Positions 1 to 8,968 of a stretch of 64,000 nucleotides of DNA are shown here, piece after piece; the first letter of the stretch is position 1; every line of letters begins with the position of its first letter. The notes beneath the pieces were generated by a model that saw only the letters and a list, made by a program, of their open reading frames with translations, was not told where the DNA came from and did no database searches. The stretch is from Pedobacter deserti (lineage in GTDB: Bacteria > Bacteroidota > Bacteroidia > Sphingobacteriales > Sphingobacteriaceae), in contig NZ_JAFMZQ010000001.1 in NCBI RefSeq assembly GCF_024436415.1, positions 1,984,001 through 2,048,000 on the forward strand, read 5' to 3'. Made by a program: the position numbers and the translations under genes.

Positions 1-1
1 C

Positions 2-733
2 GGACTGGACAGCCTACTTGCCAGAGAACGCGGGAAGTCGGCCGGAATACTCAACGGAATTGATACCGATGTATGGAATCCTGCTACGGATGCAATGCTC
101 CCCAAAAAATATAATTTACGCACCATTGAAAGTGGAAAAATAGCAAACAAAGCGGCCTTATGCGATGTTTTTAGCCTGGATCCGGACAAGCCGCTGTTTA
201 CCTTTATTGGTCGACTGGTGGGTGAGAAAGGAGCTGATCTTTTACCTGATATTTTCTACAACGCGCTGCGTGAGCATGGTGCGGAAATGAATATATTGGT
301 GCTGGGCTCGGGAGAGCCGGCTGTGGAAGGAAGGCTCAATGAACTCAAGGGCGTGTTTCCGGGACATTATAACGTTTTTATAGGTTACAATGAGCAGTTA
401 TCGCATCAGATGTATGCAGGAGCAGATTTCCTGCTGATGCCGAGCAGGGTTGAGCCTTGCGGGCTGAACCAGATGTATGCGCTCCGTTACGGTACTGTGC
501 CTATTGTGAGAAGAATTGGCGGTTTGCAAGACACGATTATAGACATAGGCGACGAAGGTTTTGGCATATGCCACGATCAGACCAGTGTGTGGGACGTGAA
601 CCATGCGATGGGAAGGGCGATGGATCTGTATCGTGATAAAAAGAAGATGAAGGAAATTCGTAAGTTTATGATGCAGCTGGACCACTCGTGGGACAAGGCT
701 GCGCAGGAATATATTAATCTGTACCATATTTAA
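2..733 (+). CDS. glgA: Glycogen synthase, C-terminal part (5' end outside window)
   Basis: GT5 glycogen/starch synthase, which transfers glucose from ADP-glucose to the non-reducing end of a growing alpha-1,4-glucan in the cytoplasm. The frame is open back to the window edge, and the segment before the first internal Met (GILNGIDTDVWNP) is typical of this family, so the gene is cut by the window and not started at that Met. The last 243 residues hold the C-terminal Rossmann half: FIGRLVGEKGADLL, then EPCGLNQMYALRYGT followed by VRRIGGLQDT, the nucleotide-sugar binding signature of the family. It ends 11 bp before glgC, consistent with a glycogen synthesis operon. Confidence 0.93.
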   Translation, partial: GLDSLLARERGKSAGILNGIDTDVWNPATDAMLPKKYNLRTIESGKIANKAALCDVFSLDPDKPLFTFIGRLVGEKGADLLPDIFYNALREHGAEMNILVLGSGEPAVEGRLNELKGVFPGHYNVFIGYNEQLSHQMYAGADFLLMPSRVEPCGLNQMYALRYGTVPIVRRIGGLQDTIIDIGDEGFGICHDQTSVWDVNHAMGRAMDLYRDKKKMKEIRKFMMQLDHSWDKAAQEYINLYHI

Positions 734-744
734 TAGGAAATTTA

Positions 745-2019
745 ATGACTGAAAAAGTTCTAGGTGTAATTCTTGGCGGGGGCCAGGGCTCAAGGTTAGC
801 TCCTCTTACACAAACTCGCTCTAAGCCTGCAGTGCCGATTGCAGGCAAATACAGATTGGTTGATATTCCGATCTCTAATTGCTTAAACTCGGGCATACAC
901 CGTATGTTTGTACTCACGCAGTTCAACTCTGCGTCGCTCAATAAGCATATCAAGAATACCTATCATTTCAGTCATTTCAGTACGGCCTTTGTAGACATAC
1001 TTGCGGCAGAGCAGACGCCGGATAATCCCACCTGGTTTCAGGGAACAGCGGACGCCGTGCGCCAAACCATGCATCACCTGCTGAACCACGAGTTTGAATA
1101 TGTGTTGATCCTTTCGGGCGACCAGCTCTACCAGATGGATTTCAATGAGATGGTAGACGCGCACATTGAAAGCGGGGTAGAGATGACGCTGGCGACCATA
1201 CCGGTAAACGCTAAGGATGCCCCGAGTTTCGGTATATTAAAGGCAAACGAACAAAACATCATTACATCTTTCATAGAGAAACCTAAAACCGAGCTGCTGG
1301 TCGACTGGTCCTCCGACACTGGTCCGGAAATGCAGGCGGAGGGCAGGGACTACCTGGCTTCGATGGGAATTTACATCTTTAACAGGGATTTGCTGATCAG
1401 GATCTTCTCTGAAAATGAAGAGGAAAAGGATTTTGGGAAGGAGATCATTCCGCGCCTGCTGAACGAGTACGATGTGCTCAGCTTCCAGTATGAAGGGTAC
1501 TGGACCGACATAGGTAATATATCTTCTTTCTTTGAAGCTAACCTGGGCCTGACCGACGATATCCCGAAGTTTAACCTGTTCGATCATAACCATAGCATCT
1601 TTACGCGGGCGCGTATGCTGCCACCGTCAAAACTTCTGGGAACAACACTCGATAAAACGGTCATTGCAGAAGGATGTATTCTGCAGGCTGAGAGCATTAA
1701 GCATGCGGTGATCGGCATCAGGGCGAGAATAGGGGTGGAAACGCAGATTGAAAGCTGTTATGTGATGGGTAACGACAAATATCAGACGCTGGAAGAGATT
1801 GCTGATGATAAGGCCAACGGAATCCCGATGATCGGTATTGGCGACAGGTGTTTCATAAAGAATGCCATCATAGATAAAAACAGCCGCATCGGTGATGATG
1901 TAAGGATTGTTGGTGGTGATCATCTGAAGGATGGGGACTTTGAACTTTATACCATTAAAGATGGTATTGTTGTGGTGAAAAAAGGTGCTGTTGTTCCGAG
2001 CGGAACAACGATCGAGTAA
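745..2019 (+). CDS. glgC: Glucose-1-phosphate adenylyltransferase (ADP-glucose pyrophosphorylase)
   Basis: Makes ADP-glucose and pyrophosphate from ATP and glucose-1-phosphate, the committed step of bacterial glycogen synthesis. The 424-residue length is normal for GlgC. The N-terminus has the nucleotidyltransferase signature LGGGQGSRLAPLT followed by SKPAVPIAGKYRLVDIPISN. QGTADAVRQ and LSGDQLYQMD belong to the catalytic fold, EGYWTDIG follows, and the C-terminal third is a left-handed beta-helix-like hexapeptide region. The start ATG lies 11 bp after glgA. It supplies substrate to the upstream gene. The downstream BtuF-like gene begins 12 bp later and may be cotranscribed without being part of the pathway. 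Confidence 0.96.
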   Translation: MTEKVLGVILGGGQGSRLAPLTQTRSKPAVPIAGKYRLVDIPISNCLNSGIHRMFVLTQFNSASLNKHIKNTYHFSHFSTAFVDILAAEQTPDNPTWFQGTADAVRQTMHHLLNHEFEYVLILSGDQLYQMDFNEMVDAHIESGVEMTLATIPVNAKDAPSFGILKANEQNIITSFIEKPKTELLVDWSSDTGPEMQAEGRDYLASMGIYIFNRDLLIRIFSENEEEKDFGKEIIPRLLNEYDVLSFQYEGYWTDIGNISSFFEANLGLTDDIPKFNLFDHNHSIFTRARMLPPSKLLGTTLDKTVIAEGCILQAESIKHAVIGIRARIGVETQIESCYVMGNDKYQTLEEIADDKANGIPMIGIGDRCFIKNAIIDKNSRIGDDVRIVGGDHLKDGDFELYTIKDGIVVVKKGAVVPSGTTIE

Positions 2020-2031
2020 GGCGAATACGTA

Positions 2032-2835
2032 ATGCATCAGCTATTTACGGATCAGATGGGGCGGGAGGTTTCTGTTAACTTCCCGCCCCGTCGTATTGTT
2101 TCGCTTGTACCGTCGCAGACTGAACTGCTGTTCGATCTGGGTTTGAACGAGGAGGTGGTTGGGCTGACTAAATTTTGTATCCACCCAATCGATAAGTTTG
2201 CCGCACGTACAAAGGTGGGGGGTACCAAAACACTTCATATAGACCGGATCAGGGATCTGAAGCCAGACCTGATCATTGGAAACAAGGAGGAGAACCAGCA
2301 AGATCAGATTGAACTCCTGGAGCGGGAGTTTCCGGTATGGATGAGTGATATTTATACCCTCGGCGATGCAATTTCTATGATCCGTGATATTGGCGCGATG
2401 GTAAACCGCAGTCCCGAAGCCAGTTATCTGACGCATCTTATACGTGCCGGATTTGACGATCTGCAAAGACTTGCGGAGCAGAGGGGACCGACTAAACGTG
2501 TGGCCTATCTGATCTGGAAGGATCCATATATGGCCGCTGCCAGGGATACGTTTATCGACCATTTGCTTGGATTGAACGGTTTCGCTAACGTCTTCAGGGA
2601 CCTGCGTTACCCGGAAGTGACGCTGGAAAAGTTATCTGATTTGCAGCCTGATCTGGTGTTTTTATCTTCGGAGCCATATCCCTTTAAGGAGAAACATGTG
2701 CTTGAGATAGGCCGCGCATTGCCTGATGCCAAAGTAATGCTTGTGGACGGAGAGATGTTTTCCTGGTATGGTAGCCGGCTGGTTAAGGCGGTGGAATATC
2801 TTTTTCATTTACAGCAGGAATTAGCTTCTGTATAG
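2032..2835 (+). CDS. BtuF-like helical-backbone metal/cobalamin receptor protein, no signal peptide
   Basis: Resembles the periplasmic binding protein family of cobalamin and siderophore ABC importers (PF01497 type): PPRRIVSLVPSQTELLFDLG, then KVGGTKTLHIDRIRDLKPDLII, and a C-terminal LQPDLVFLSSEPYPF. At 267 residues it is normal in length for the soluble domain. The protein starts directly with the mature-type sequence MHQLFTDQMGREV and has no hydrophobic leader or lipobox, so from the sequence it is cytoplasmic. No btuC, btuD or TonB-dependent receptor is next to it, and I see no cobalamin riboswitch in the 12-bp gap upstream. Ligand and role are unknown. Cotranscription with glgC is likely from spacing. 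Confidence 0.8.
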   Translation: MHQLFTDQMGREVSVNFPPRRIVSLVPSQTELLFDLGLNEEVVGLTKFCIHPIDKFAARTKVGGTKTLHIDRIRDLKPDLIIGNKEENQQDQIELLEREFPVWMSDIYTLGDAISMIRDIGAMVNRSPEASYLTHLIRAGFDDLQRLAEQRGPTKRVAYLIWKDPYMAAARDTFIDHLLGLNGFANVFRDLRYPEVTLEKLSDLQPDLVFLSSEPYPFKEKHVLEIGRALPDAKVMLVDGEMFSWYGSRLVKAVEYLFHLQQELASV

Positions 2836-3037
2836 TTTTAAGTACATTTTTGCTTTTCTTTTCGTCCTCACGCTTGTTGGCGGATATTATCTCGTATATA
2901 TCTGAAAACCAAATAATTGTTTGATGTTAATTGTAAGCGAAGTTTAAGAAATTGTTAAAAAAGGTGTGTTTTTTGTGAGTTCTTGAGTGCAACCATCTAC
3001 CTGGTTGAGGGTTAAATGATCAATAAACTTTAAGACA

Positions 3038-3727
3038 ATGAAAAACAAATTTTTATCAAAAGGAATGTTTATGGGTGCCATAGTACTGGCGCTAGCAACA
3101 ACGGTGTCATCTTGTAAGAAAGACGACATAGACGAATCCGGATCAGCGAATGTGAAGGTCGTGAATGCCTCTACGGCGTCTACAGCACAGGGCTTTTACC
3201 TGGCCGGCAGAACAGTAGTGCAGGGCGGATTGACCTTCGGAAATGCTTCTGATTATATTTCGGTGAACTCAGGCAACAATCTGCAGTTGCAGTTCAGAAA
3301 TGAAGGATCTTCTTCTAATTACGCCAGTGCACAGATGGATCTTGATAATGGTGCTTACTACACCGTATTCCTGGCAGGCGATGGTCAGGCTGCAAGGGTT
3401 AAAGTGTACAAAGACGACAGGTCGGCCCCAACAAGCGGAAAAGTGAAAGTCCGCTTTGCGCATTTAAGTGACGCCGCGCCTTCCACAATCGACATCAGAA
3501 CAAGTGCAGGTACTACATTAATTGCCGGGCTTAACCGCGACAATGCAAGCAATTACATTGAAGTAAACCCTGGCGTGATGTCGTTGCAGGTGTTTGGAGC
3601 AGGCCAGGATGCGAGTGTTGGAACCACATTTGACATCACTGCCCTGGCAGAGAACAGGATTTATACAATTTATGTGACCGGGTCTACAGAAAGCAGCATT
3701 TCGGTCAGACAGATATCCCATAACTAA
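3038..3727 (+). CDS. DUF4397 domain lipoprotein
   Basis: Predicted lipoprotein of 229 residues. Residues 1-25 form a signal peptide ending in a lipobox VSSC with Cys26 as lipidation site, followed by a charged KKDD stretch. The rest is a beta-rich repeat of two similar halves: NVKVVNASTASTAQGFYLAG near residue 38 and KVRFAHLSDAAPSTIDIR near residue 136. This is the pattern of DUF4397, a family of cell-surface proteins common in Bacteroidota with no known biochemical role. It stands alone: about 200 bp of noncoding DNA lie upstream and a terminator follows, so it is probably monocistronic. Confidence 0.85.
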   Translation: MKNKFLSKGMFMGAIVLALATTVSSCKKDDIDESGSANVKVVNASTASTAQGFYLAGRTVVQGGLTFGNASDYISVNSGNNLQLQFRNEGSSSNYASAQMDLDNGAYYTVFLAGDGQAARVKVYKDDRSAPTSGKVKVRFAHLSDAAPSTIDIRTSAGTTLIAGLNRDNASNYIEVNPGVMSLQVFGAGQDASVGTTFDITALAENRIYTIYVTGSTESSISVRQISHN

Positions 3728-3762
3728 GTTGATGAGGTAATTTTTTGCCACTCAGGCATTTA

Positions 3763-3803
3763 AAGTCCCGGTTCGTAGCATATACGGTCCGGGACTTCTT
3801 TTA
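3763..3803 (+). terminator. Rho-independent terminator after the DUF4397 gene
   Basis: Perfect 9-bp stem AAGTCCCGG (3763-3771) with CCGGGACTT (3789-3797), a 17-nt loop and a following CTTTTAA run. It lies 35 bp after the stop codon and before the tRNA promoter. Confidence 0.75.
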
Positions 3804-3839
3804 AGGGTGAATTTATTCGCTAAATAAATGAAAAACTGT

Positions 3840-3869
3840 TTTGATAATTCAATCCAATACCTATCTTTG
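3840..3869 (+). promoter_or_regulatory. Bacteroidota-type promoter of tRNA-Leu(TAG)
   Basis: A TTTG at 3840-3843 is followed after 18 nt by TATCTTTG at 3862-3869, a full match to the TAnnTTTG -7 consensus of the primary sigma factor of Bacteroidota. The predicted start of transcription falls a few bases later, about 15 nt before the tRNA. Confidence 0.7.
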
Positions 3870-3890
3870 CAGTCCGAAATAATCCTAACT

Positions 3891-3972
3891 GCGGAAGTGG
3901 CGTAATTGGTAGCCGCACCAGACTTAGGATCTGGCGCTTCACGGCGTGGGGGTTCGAGTCCCTTCTTCCGCA
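3891..3972 (+). tRNA. tRNA-Leu (anticodon TAG)
   Basis: Cloverleaf read by eye: acceptor stem GCGGAAG with CTTCCGC (3965-3971), discriminator A3972, D-arm containing AATTGGTAG, anticodon stem CCAGA/TCTGG with loop CTTAGGA and anticodon TAG at 3925-3927, a long variable arm as expected for tRNA-Leu, and T-loop TTCGAGT. CCA is not encoded. It reads CUA and other CUN leucine codons. Confidence 0.97.
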
Positions 3973-3980
3973 CATTGATC

Positions 3981-4008
3981 AAAAGCAGCTCGTTTGGGCT
4001 GCTTTTGG
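3981..4008 (+). terminator. Terminator after tRNA-Leu(TAG)
   Basis: Inverted repeat AAAAGCAGC (3981-3989) and GCTGCTTTT (3998-4006) with an 8-nt loop, ending in its own run of four T. It sits 8 nt behind the tRNA and before the trigger factor promoter. Confidence 0.7.
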
Positions 4009-4033
4009 TTTAGATGCAGGATGAGTACGGAGC

Positions 4034-4041
4034 TAAGTTTG
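4034..4041 (+). promoter_or_regulatory. Candidate -7 element of the trigger factor gene
   Basis: TAAGTTTG matches TAnnTTTG and lies 22 nt before the tig start codon. No well-spaced -33 TTG is visible: the nearest TTTG is 26 nt away. The call rests on one half of the promoter only. The same octamer occurs in front of ftsK. Confidence 0.4.
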
Positions 4042-4063
4042 ACAAAACAAATATTGATTCAAA

Positions 4064-5410
4064 ATGAATATTACACAGGAAAAAATTGATGATCTGAACG
4101 CAGTTGTTAAAATAAAGATTGCGCCTGAGGATTACACAGAGAAGGTTGACAAAGCGATCAAAGAGCAGGCTAAAAAGGCAAACCTTCCAGGTTTTCGTAA
4201 GGGAATGGTTCCTGCTTCGCATATTAAAAGGATGTACGGCAAGAGCATTCTTGTAGAAGAGATCAATACCCTGTTAAGCGATACCATCAATAAACACCTG
4301 ACAGATAATAAAGTAGAGATTTTGGGCCAGCCGCTTCCTAAAATGGATGACGAGCGCGAGTTTAAGTGGGATTATACGGATGAATTTGAGTTTGATTACG
4401 AGCTTGGCCTTGCTCCCTCGATAGATATCTCTGTTAGTTCCAAAAATCAGTTTAAAAAGTATAACGTTAAGGCCGATCAGGAAACGCTGGATGCCAGGAT
4501 CAAGAATATCCGCAGAAGCTATGGCAAAATGACAAATCCGGAAATTTCGGCAGAGGGTGACGTGCTTTATTCGGAGCTAACGCAGCTTTCTCCCGATGGT
4601 TCAGTTTTTGAAGGTGGAATTAACCATACAGGTTCTATCCGTTTGGACCAGGTGACTGACAAGAAAATCCTGAAGTCACTTGTAGGTCTTAAAAAGGATG
4701 ATGTTGTTGAGCTGGATGTTCAAAAGGCTTTTAATAATGATGAGGTTATCATTGCTAAGCTTCTGAACATTTCGGAAGAAGATGCGAAAGAGGTGAAGTC
4801 TAATTTCCGCGTGACGGTTAAAAATGTGAACCGTCTTGAAGAAGCTGATCTGAACCAGGAGTTCTTTGATAAATTGTTTGGTGAAGGTACAGTGACCGAC
4901 GAGGCCGGATTTACAGCTAAGATCACTGAAGAGATTGAAAGCATGTTTGCTCAGGATGCCGACCGGAAGCTGCAGAACGATATGTACAACCAGTTGATGG
5001 AGAGCCTGAATATCGAACTTCCTGATGCATTTTTAAGGAAATGGCTTAAGGCAACGAATGAGAAGCTGACCGACGAGGAGCTGGAAGAAGGTTATAACGA
5101 CTTTGCTAAAAACCTGAAGTGGACGCTGATCGAGAACAAGATCATTAAGGACAACGAAATCGAGATTAAATATGAAGACGTATTTGCACTCGCAAAACAG
5201 CGTCTTGATGCACAGTTCAGAATGTACAGTCCTTCACCATTGCCGGAAGACCAATTGGCTCAGTACACCGCCAACTTCCTGAAAGAAAAAGACAATGCAA
5301 ACCGTATTTTCGATGAAGTGAAAGCACTCAAGGTGTTTGAATACATCAAATCGGTAGCTACCCTTAATGAGGAAGAAATCACTTACAATAAGTTCACCGA
5401 GTTAAAGTAG
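4064..5410 (+). CDS. tig: Trigger factor, ribosome-associated chaperone
   Basis: Binds at the ribosome exit tunnel and holds nascent chains. It has 448 residues, close to the usual 430-450. The N-terminal ribosome-docking signature is present as PGFRKGMVPASHIKRMYGK near residues 44-62. The middle third corresponds to the position of the FKBP-like domain but is divergent, as is common in Bacteroidota. The C-terminal part is the charged helical chaperone domain. A terminator follows at 5455-5482, so clpP, which comes next, is probably expressed from its own promoter although tig-clpP-clpX order is the widespread arrangement. Confidence 0.95.
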   Translation: MNITQEKIDDLNAVVKIKIAPEDYTEKVDKAIKEQAKKANLPGFRKGMVPASHIKRMYGKSILVEEINTLLSDTINKHLTDNKVEILGQPLPKMDDEREFKWDYTDEFEFDYELGLAPSIDISVSSKNQFKKYNVKADQETLDARIKNIRRSYGKMTNPEISAEGDVLYSELTQLSPDGSVFEGGINHTGSIRLDQVTDKKILKSLVGLKKDDVVELDVQKAFNNDEVIIAKLLNISEEDAKEVKSNFRVTVKNVNRLEEADLNQEFFDKLFGEGTVTDEAGFTAKITEEIESMFAQDADRKLQNDMYNQLMESLNIELPDAFLRKWLKATNEKLTDEELEEGYNDFAKNLKWTLIENKIIKDNEIEIKYEDVFALAKQRLDAQFRMYSPSPLPEDQLAQYTANFLKEKDNANRIFDEVKALKVFEYIKSVATLNEEEITYNKFTELK

Positions 5411-5454
5411 CATTTGTCCCTGTGCAAGCAGGTGATATAAAATAATAACAGGAG

Positions 5455-5482
5455 AAGGCGGCTTAACAGGCCGCCTTTGTTT
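5455..5482 (+). terminator. Terminator after tig
   Basis: Stem AAGGCGGC (5455-5462) with GCCGCCTT (5470-5477), 7-nt loop, followed by a T-rich TGTTTGTG tail. It lies 45 bp after the tig stop codon. Confidence 0.65.
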
Positions 5483-5607
5483 GTGTTGGATCAGTTAAAT
5501 TTTACAATACCACAATAAATTACCAATTTAGTTTTGATTACTTTGGTGGTGCATAGGGCAAACAATCTTATAGTAACAGGGGTTAAAAATTGATAAAATA
5601 GTTAATT

Positions 5608-6300
5608 ATGAAAATTGATAAAGACGAATTCAGAAAATACGCAGTTAAACATCATCGCATAAACGGGTTGAACGTGGACCGCTTTATCGGGGCTACAAAT
5701 AATAACCCAAAGAGTATGACGCCTTATATTATTGAGGAGCGTCAGCTTAATGTGGCTCAGATGGACGTGTTTTCACGTTTGATGATGGATCGCATTATAT
5801 TCCTTGGAGATGCCATTTACGATCAGAATGCTAATATTATCCAGGCGCAGTTGCTATTTCTTCAGTCGGTAGACAACAACCGCGATATTCAAATCTACAT
5901 CAATTCTCCAGGTGGATCTGTTTATGCAGGTTTGGGTATATACGATACCATGCAGTACATTACACCTGATGTGGCTACGATTTGTACCGGTATGGCAGCC
6001 TCTATGGGCGCCGTTCTGCTTGTTGCCGGAGCAGCGGGCAAGCGTGCAGCACTCCAGCATTCCAGGGTAATGATCCACCAGCCTTCCGGTGGCGCGCAGG
6101 GTGTTGCTTCAGATATGGAGATCAACCTGAGAGAAATGCTGAAACTGAAAAAGGAATTGTATGATATTATATCAAAGCACTCAGGTCAGACTTATGAATG
6201 GGTGGAGAAAGCATCGGACCGCGACTACTGGATGAAAGCAGAAGAGGCGAAAGATTTTGGAATGATTGATGAAGTGCTTGGCGGTACGAAGAAAGATTAA
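5608..6300 (+). CDS. clpP: ATP-dependent Clp protease proteolytic subunit
   Basis: Serine peptidase that forms a 14-subunit barrel and degrades proteins unfolded by ClpX. The catalytic triad is readable: Ser132 in GMAASMGAV, His157 in VMIHQPSGG and Asp206 in SDRDYWM. YINSPGGSVYAGLGIYD is the conserved substrate-groove strand. At 230 residues it is longer than E. coli ClpP (207), with an N-terminal extension of about 30 residues that may be a propeptide. Upstream, TTACTTTG at 5538-5545 is one base off the -7 consensus. clpX begins 5 bp downstream, so the two are cotranscribed. Confidence 0.97.
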   Translation: MKIDKDEFRKYAVKHHRINGLNVDRFIGATNNNPKSMTPYIIEERQLNVAQMDVFSRLMMDRIIFLGDAIYDQNANIIQAQLLFLQSVDNNRDIQIYINSPGGSVYAGLGIYDTMQYITPDVATICTGMAASMGAVLLVAGAAGKRAALQHSRVMIHQPSGGAQGVASDMEINLREMLKLKKELYDIISKHSGQTYEWVEKASDRDYWMKAEEAKDFGMIDEVLGGTKKD

Positions 6301-6305
6301 TTAGA

Positions 6306-7544
6306 ATGGCTAGACAAAACAAAGAATCCCGTTGCTCGTTTTGCGGATCAGGTAAGCAAGATACTTTAATGCTTATTGAAGGCCTCGATGCGTTTATATG
6401 CGACAAGTGTGTAACCCAGGCAAACCAACTTCTGGTTCAGGAGATGGGAAGCAAGAAGAACAAACCGCTTGATTCTTCGATTACGCTGCTGAAACCGCAG
6501 GAAATCAAGGAGCATATGGATCAGTATGTTATTGGTCAGAGCGACGCGAAGAAGGTATTGGCTGTCGCGGTGTATAATCACTATAAACGACTGAGCCAGA
6601 AAGATGAGGGAGATGAAGTAGAAATTGAGAAGTCGAACATCATGCTGGTTGGCGAAACAGGTACCGGTAAGACGCTTTTGGCCAAAACGATTGCTAAAAT
6701 ACTGCATGTTCCGTTCTGTATCTGTGATGCAACGGTACTTACCGAGGCCGGATATGTTGGCGAGGATGTTGAGAGCATTCTGACGAGGCTGTTGCAGGCG
6801 GCTGATTATGATGTGACTTCTGCGGAGCGCGGTATTGTGTATATTGATGAGGTAGATAAGGTGGCCCGTAAAAGCGATAATCCTTCAATTACCAGGGATG
6901 TATCTGGTGAGGGTGTTCAGCAGGCCCTGCTTAAAATACTTGAAGGTACAATTGTTAATGTGCCGCCGCAGGGCGGGCGTAAGCATCCCGACCAAAAGAT
7001 GATCCCGGTGAATACCAACAATATTCTTTTTATATGTGGGGGGGCGTTTGACGGCATTGAGCGTAAGATAGCTAACCGTTTGCGTACACAGGCCGTAGGG
7101 TATAAGGTACGCCGCGATGAAGAGGAACTGGATTTGAAGAACTTGTATAAGTATATCACGCCCCAAGACCTGAAGTCGTTCGGACTGATCCCGGAGCTTA
7201 TTGGCCGTATCCCTGTGCTTACTCACTTGAATCCTTTGGATAAAGCGGCACTGAGAAACATCTTAACAGAGCCTAAAAATTCACTGGTGAAGCAATACGA
7301 AAAGTTGTTTGCCATTGAAAACGTGAAACTGATTTTTGAGGACGAGGTTCTGGATTTCATTGTGGATAAGGCGATGGAATATAAGCTCGGCGCCAGGGGG
7401 CTAAGGTCGATATGCGAGGCCATCATGCTCGACGCTATGTTTGAAATTCCATCAGAAAAGCATGTCAGCGAGCTGGTTGTTACGCTGGACTACGCCGTAG
7501 AAAAATTTGAGAAGGCTGACTTCAAAAAATTGAAGGCTGCCTGA
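6306..7544 (+). CDS. clpX: ATP-dependent Clp protease ATP-binding subunit
   Basis: AAA+ unfoldase that recognises substrates and feeds them to ClpP. The N-terminal C4 zinc finger has Cys10, Cys13, Cys32 and Cys35. Walker A is GETGTGKT at residues 116-123, pore loop GYVG at 149-152, Walker [10 protein letters not shown] at 177-185, and the substrate-gripping loop GGRKHPDQK follows. The C-terminal small domain has [11 protein letters not shown] (sensor 2). All motifs are intact at 412 residues, normal for the family. Forms an operon with clpP and is followed by a strong terminator. Confidence 0.98.
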   Translation: MARQNKESRCSFCGSGKQDTLMLIEGLDAFICDKCVTQANQLLVQEMGSKKNKPLDSSITLLKPQEIKEHMDQYVIGQSDAKKVLAVAVYNHYKRLSQKDEGDEVEIEKSNIMLVGETGTGKTLLAKTIAKILHVPFCICDATVLTEAGYVGEDVESILTRLLQAADYDVTSAERGIVYIDEVDKVARKSDNPSITRDVSGEGVQQALLKILEGTIVNVPPQGGRKHPDQKMIPVNTNNILFICGGAFDGIERKIANRLRTQAVGYKVRRDEEELDLKNLYKYITPQDLKSFGLIPELIGRIPVLTHLNPLDKAALRNILTEPKNSLVKQYEKLFAIENVKLIFEDEVLDFIVDKAMEYKLGARGLRSICEAIMLDAMFEIPSEKHVSELVVTLDYAVEKFEKADFKKLKAA

Positions 7545-7549
7545 TGACA

Positions 7550-7577
7550 ATCCCCGGAAACACCGGGGATTTTTTTT
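7550..7577 (+). terminator. Strong terminator after clpX
   Basis: Perfect 8-bp stem ATCCCCGG (7550-7557) with CCGGGGAT (7563-7570), 5-nt loop AAACA and a run of seven further T. It ends the clpPX transcript just 20 bp before the next start codon. Confidence 0.9.
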
Positions 7578-7597
7578 ACGCTATGAATTGAACAGCT

Positions 7598-8467
7598 ATG
7601 AATGAAGAACTGGATATCAAGAAAGAGGGTGAGGGCGAGAAAGAGAAGAAGGTAAAGAAAGTCCGCGAGGTAGAATCTCCCGTTAGGAAAGGACTGAAGA
7701 CCAAGGAAGATATTGTGAAGAACTGGCTTCCGAGATACACCGGAAGACCGCTGGATCAGTTTGGCAATTATATATTGCTTACAAACTTCAGTCGGTACGT
7801 GCAGCTATTTTCCGAGTGGCACGACAATGCTCCTATTATGGGACTGGATAAACCGATGCAAAGCGTCACCGCCAACGGTATTACGATTATAAACTTCGGG
7901 ATGGGAAGCCCGCTTGCGGCTACCATGATGGATTTGCTCAGTGCAATAGCGCCGAAAGCGGTATTATTTTTAGGTAAGTGCGGTGGGTTGAAGAAGAAGA
8001 ATCAGCTTGGCGACCTGATCTTGCCGATCGCGGCAATAAGGGGTGAGGGAACATCCAATGATTATTTGCCTGCCGAGGTACCGGCACTGCCTGCGTTTGC
8101 TTTGCAGAAAGCGATATCGACGACCATCCGTGAACACTCAAGAGATTACTGGACCGGAACCTGTTATACCACCAACCGACGTGTATGGGAGCATGATAAA
8201 GCGTTTAAAAAATATCTGAAAACGCTTCGGGCCATGGCTGTGGATATGGAAACAGCCACAATCTTCACCGCTGGATTTGCCAACAAGATACCCACCGGGG
8301 CGCTGTTGCTGGTTTCCGATCAGCCCATGATACCGGAGGGTGTTAAAACCACTGAGAGCGACAGCACTATCACGACTAAGTATGTGGAGACACATTTGAA
8401 GATCGGGATAGATTCGATAAAGCAACTAATTAACAACGGATTAACCGTTAAGCATTTACAGTTTTAG
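7598..8467 (+). CDS. amn: AMP nucleosidase
   Basis: Purine nucleoside phosphorylase-superfamily enzyme that cleaves AMP to adenine and ribose 5-phosphate. The fold signatures are ITIINFGMGSPLAATMMDLL near residue 92, LFLGKCGGLKKKNQLGDLIL near 122, and the catalytic segment AVDMETATIFTAG near 213, which holds the ribose-binding Met-Glu pair. The 289-residue length is that of the short Bacteroidota form; the E. coli enzyme (about 480) has an extra N-terminal domain. The first 25 residues are almost all Lys and Glu and look unstructured. The stop codon abuts the stop of the convergent sixA-like gene. Confidence 0.88.
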   Translation: MNEELDIKKEGEGEKEKKVKKVREVESPVRKGLKTKEDIVKNWLPRYTGRPLDQFGNYILLTNFSRYVQLFSEWHDNAPIMGLDKPMQSVTANGITIINFGMGSPLAATMMDLLSAIAPKAVLFLGKCGGLKKKNQLGDLILPIAAIRGEGTSNDYLPAEVPALPAFALQKAISTTIREHSRDYWTGTCYTTNRRVWEHDKAFKKYLKTLRAMAVDMETATIFTAGFANKIPTGALLLVSDQPMIPEGVKTTESDSTITTKYVETHLKIGIDSIKQLINNGLTVKHLQF

Positions 8468-8968
8468 CTAGGCAAGTTCATTCTTCGGATAATCTGCGAA
8501 CACCAGGCTTCCGCTATTTCGGCTGATCTCCGCCCATTGCTCGGCCGGGAAGCTGATCTGCGCAACGCCACAGGTAGGCAGGCTGTAAAGGTTTGCATCC
8601 GTCAGGTAGTTCACGAAATCGGTGAGCCCGGGGTTATGACCGAACAGCGCTACCTTGCTGAAATCTTCTCCCAACTCGTTTACGACGTTGAGGAGCGCCG
8701 GGACGCTGGCTTCATAGATATCCTCCTTCAATAAAATGCTGCTGAATGGAATCTCCCAAACCTGTGCAAAATGCTTAGCTGTACTTAGTGCTCTCAGCGC
8801 CGGACTGCTTACGATCAGGTCCGGGATATAGCCCTTGGATAATAAACGCCTTGCCATCATGGGCGCGTTATCGTGGCCACGCGGGTTTAACGGCCGGTCG
8901 AAGTCCGAAAGAAATTCATTTCCCCAGTCAGACTTCCCGTGCCTGACTAATAACAGGTTTTTAGACAT
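8468..8968 (-). CDS. SixA-like histidine phosphatase
   Basis: Histidine phosphatase (phosphoglycerate mutase superfamily) of 166 residues. The phospho-acceptor motif RHGKSDW starts at Arg9-His10-Gly11, and the second catalytic His is in LFGHNPGL. The short length and the lack of a cap domain fit the SixA group, which removes phosphate from histidine phosphotransfer domains in E. coli; the substrate here is not known. An Hpt protein is encoded elsewhere in the window, but a link is speculation. The start overlaps the end of the GT9 gene by 8 bp, so it is the last gene of the sppA-polX operon. Confidence 0.85.
   Translation of the reverse strand: MSKNLLLVRHGKSDWGNEFLSDFDRPLNPRGHDNAPMMARRLLSKGYIPDLIVSSPALRALSTAKHFAQVWEIPFSSILLKEDIYEASVPALLNVVNELGEDFSKVALFGHNPGLTDFVNYLTDANLYSLPTCGVAQISFPAEQWAEISRNSGSLVFADYPKNELA

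Noticed and set aside
2020..2031. Cobalamin riboswitch for the BtuF-like gene
   Set aside because: Only 12 bp separate it from glgC and no B12-box-like sequence is present.
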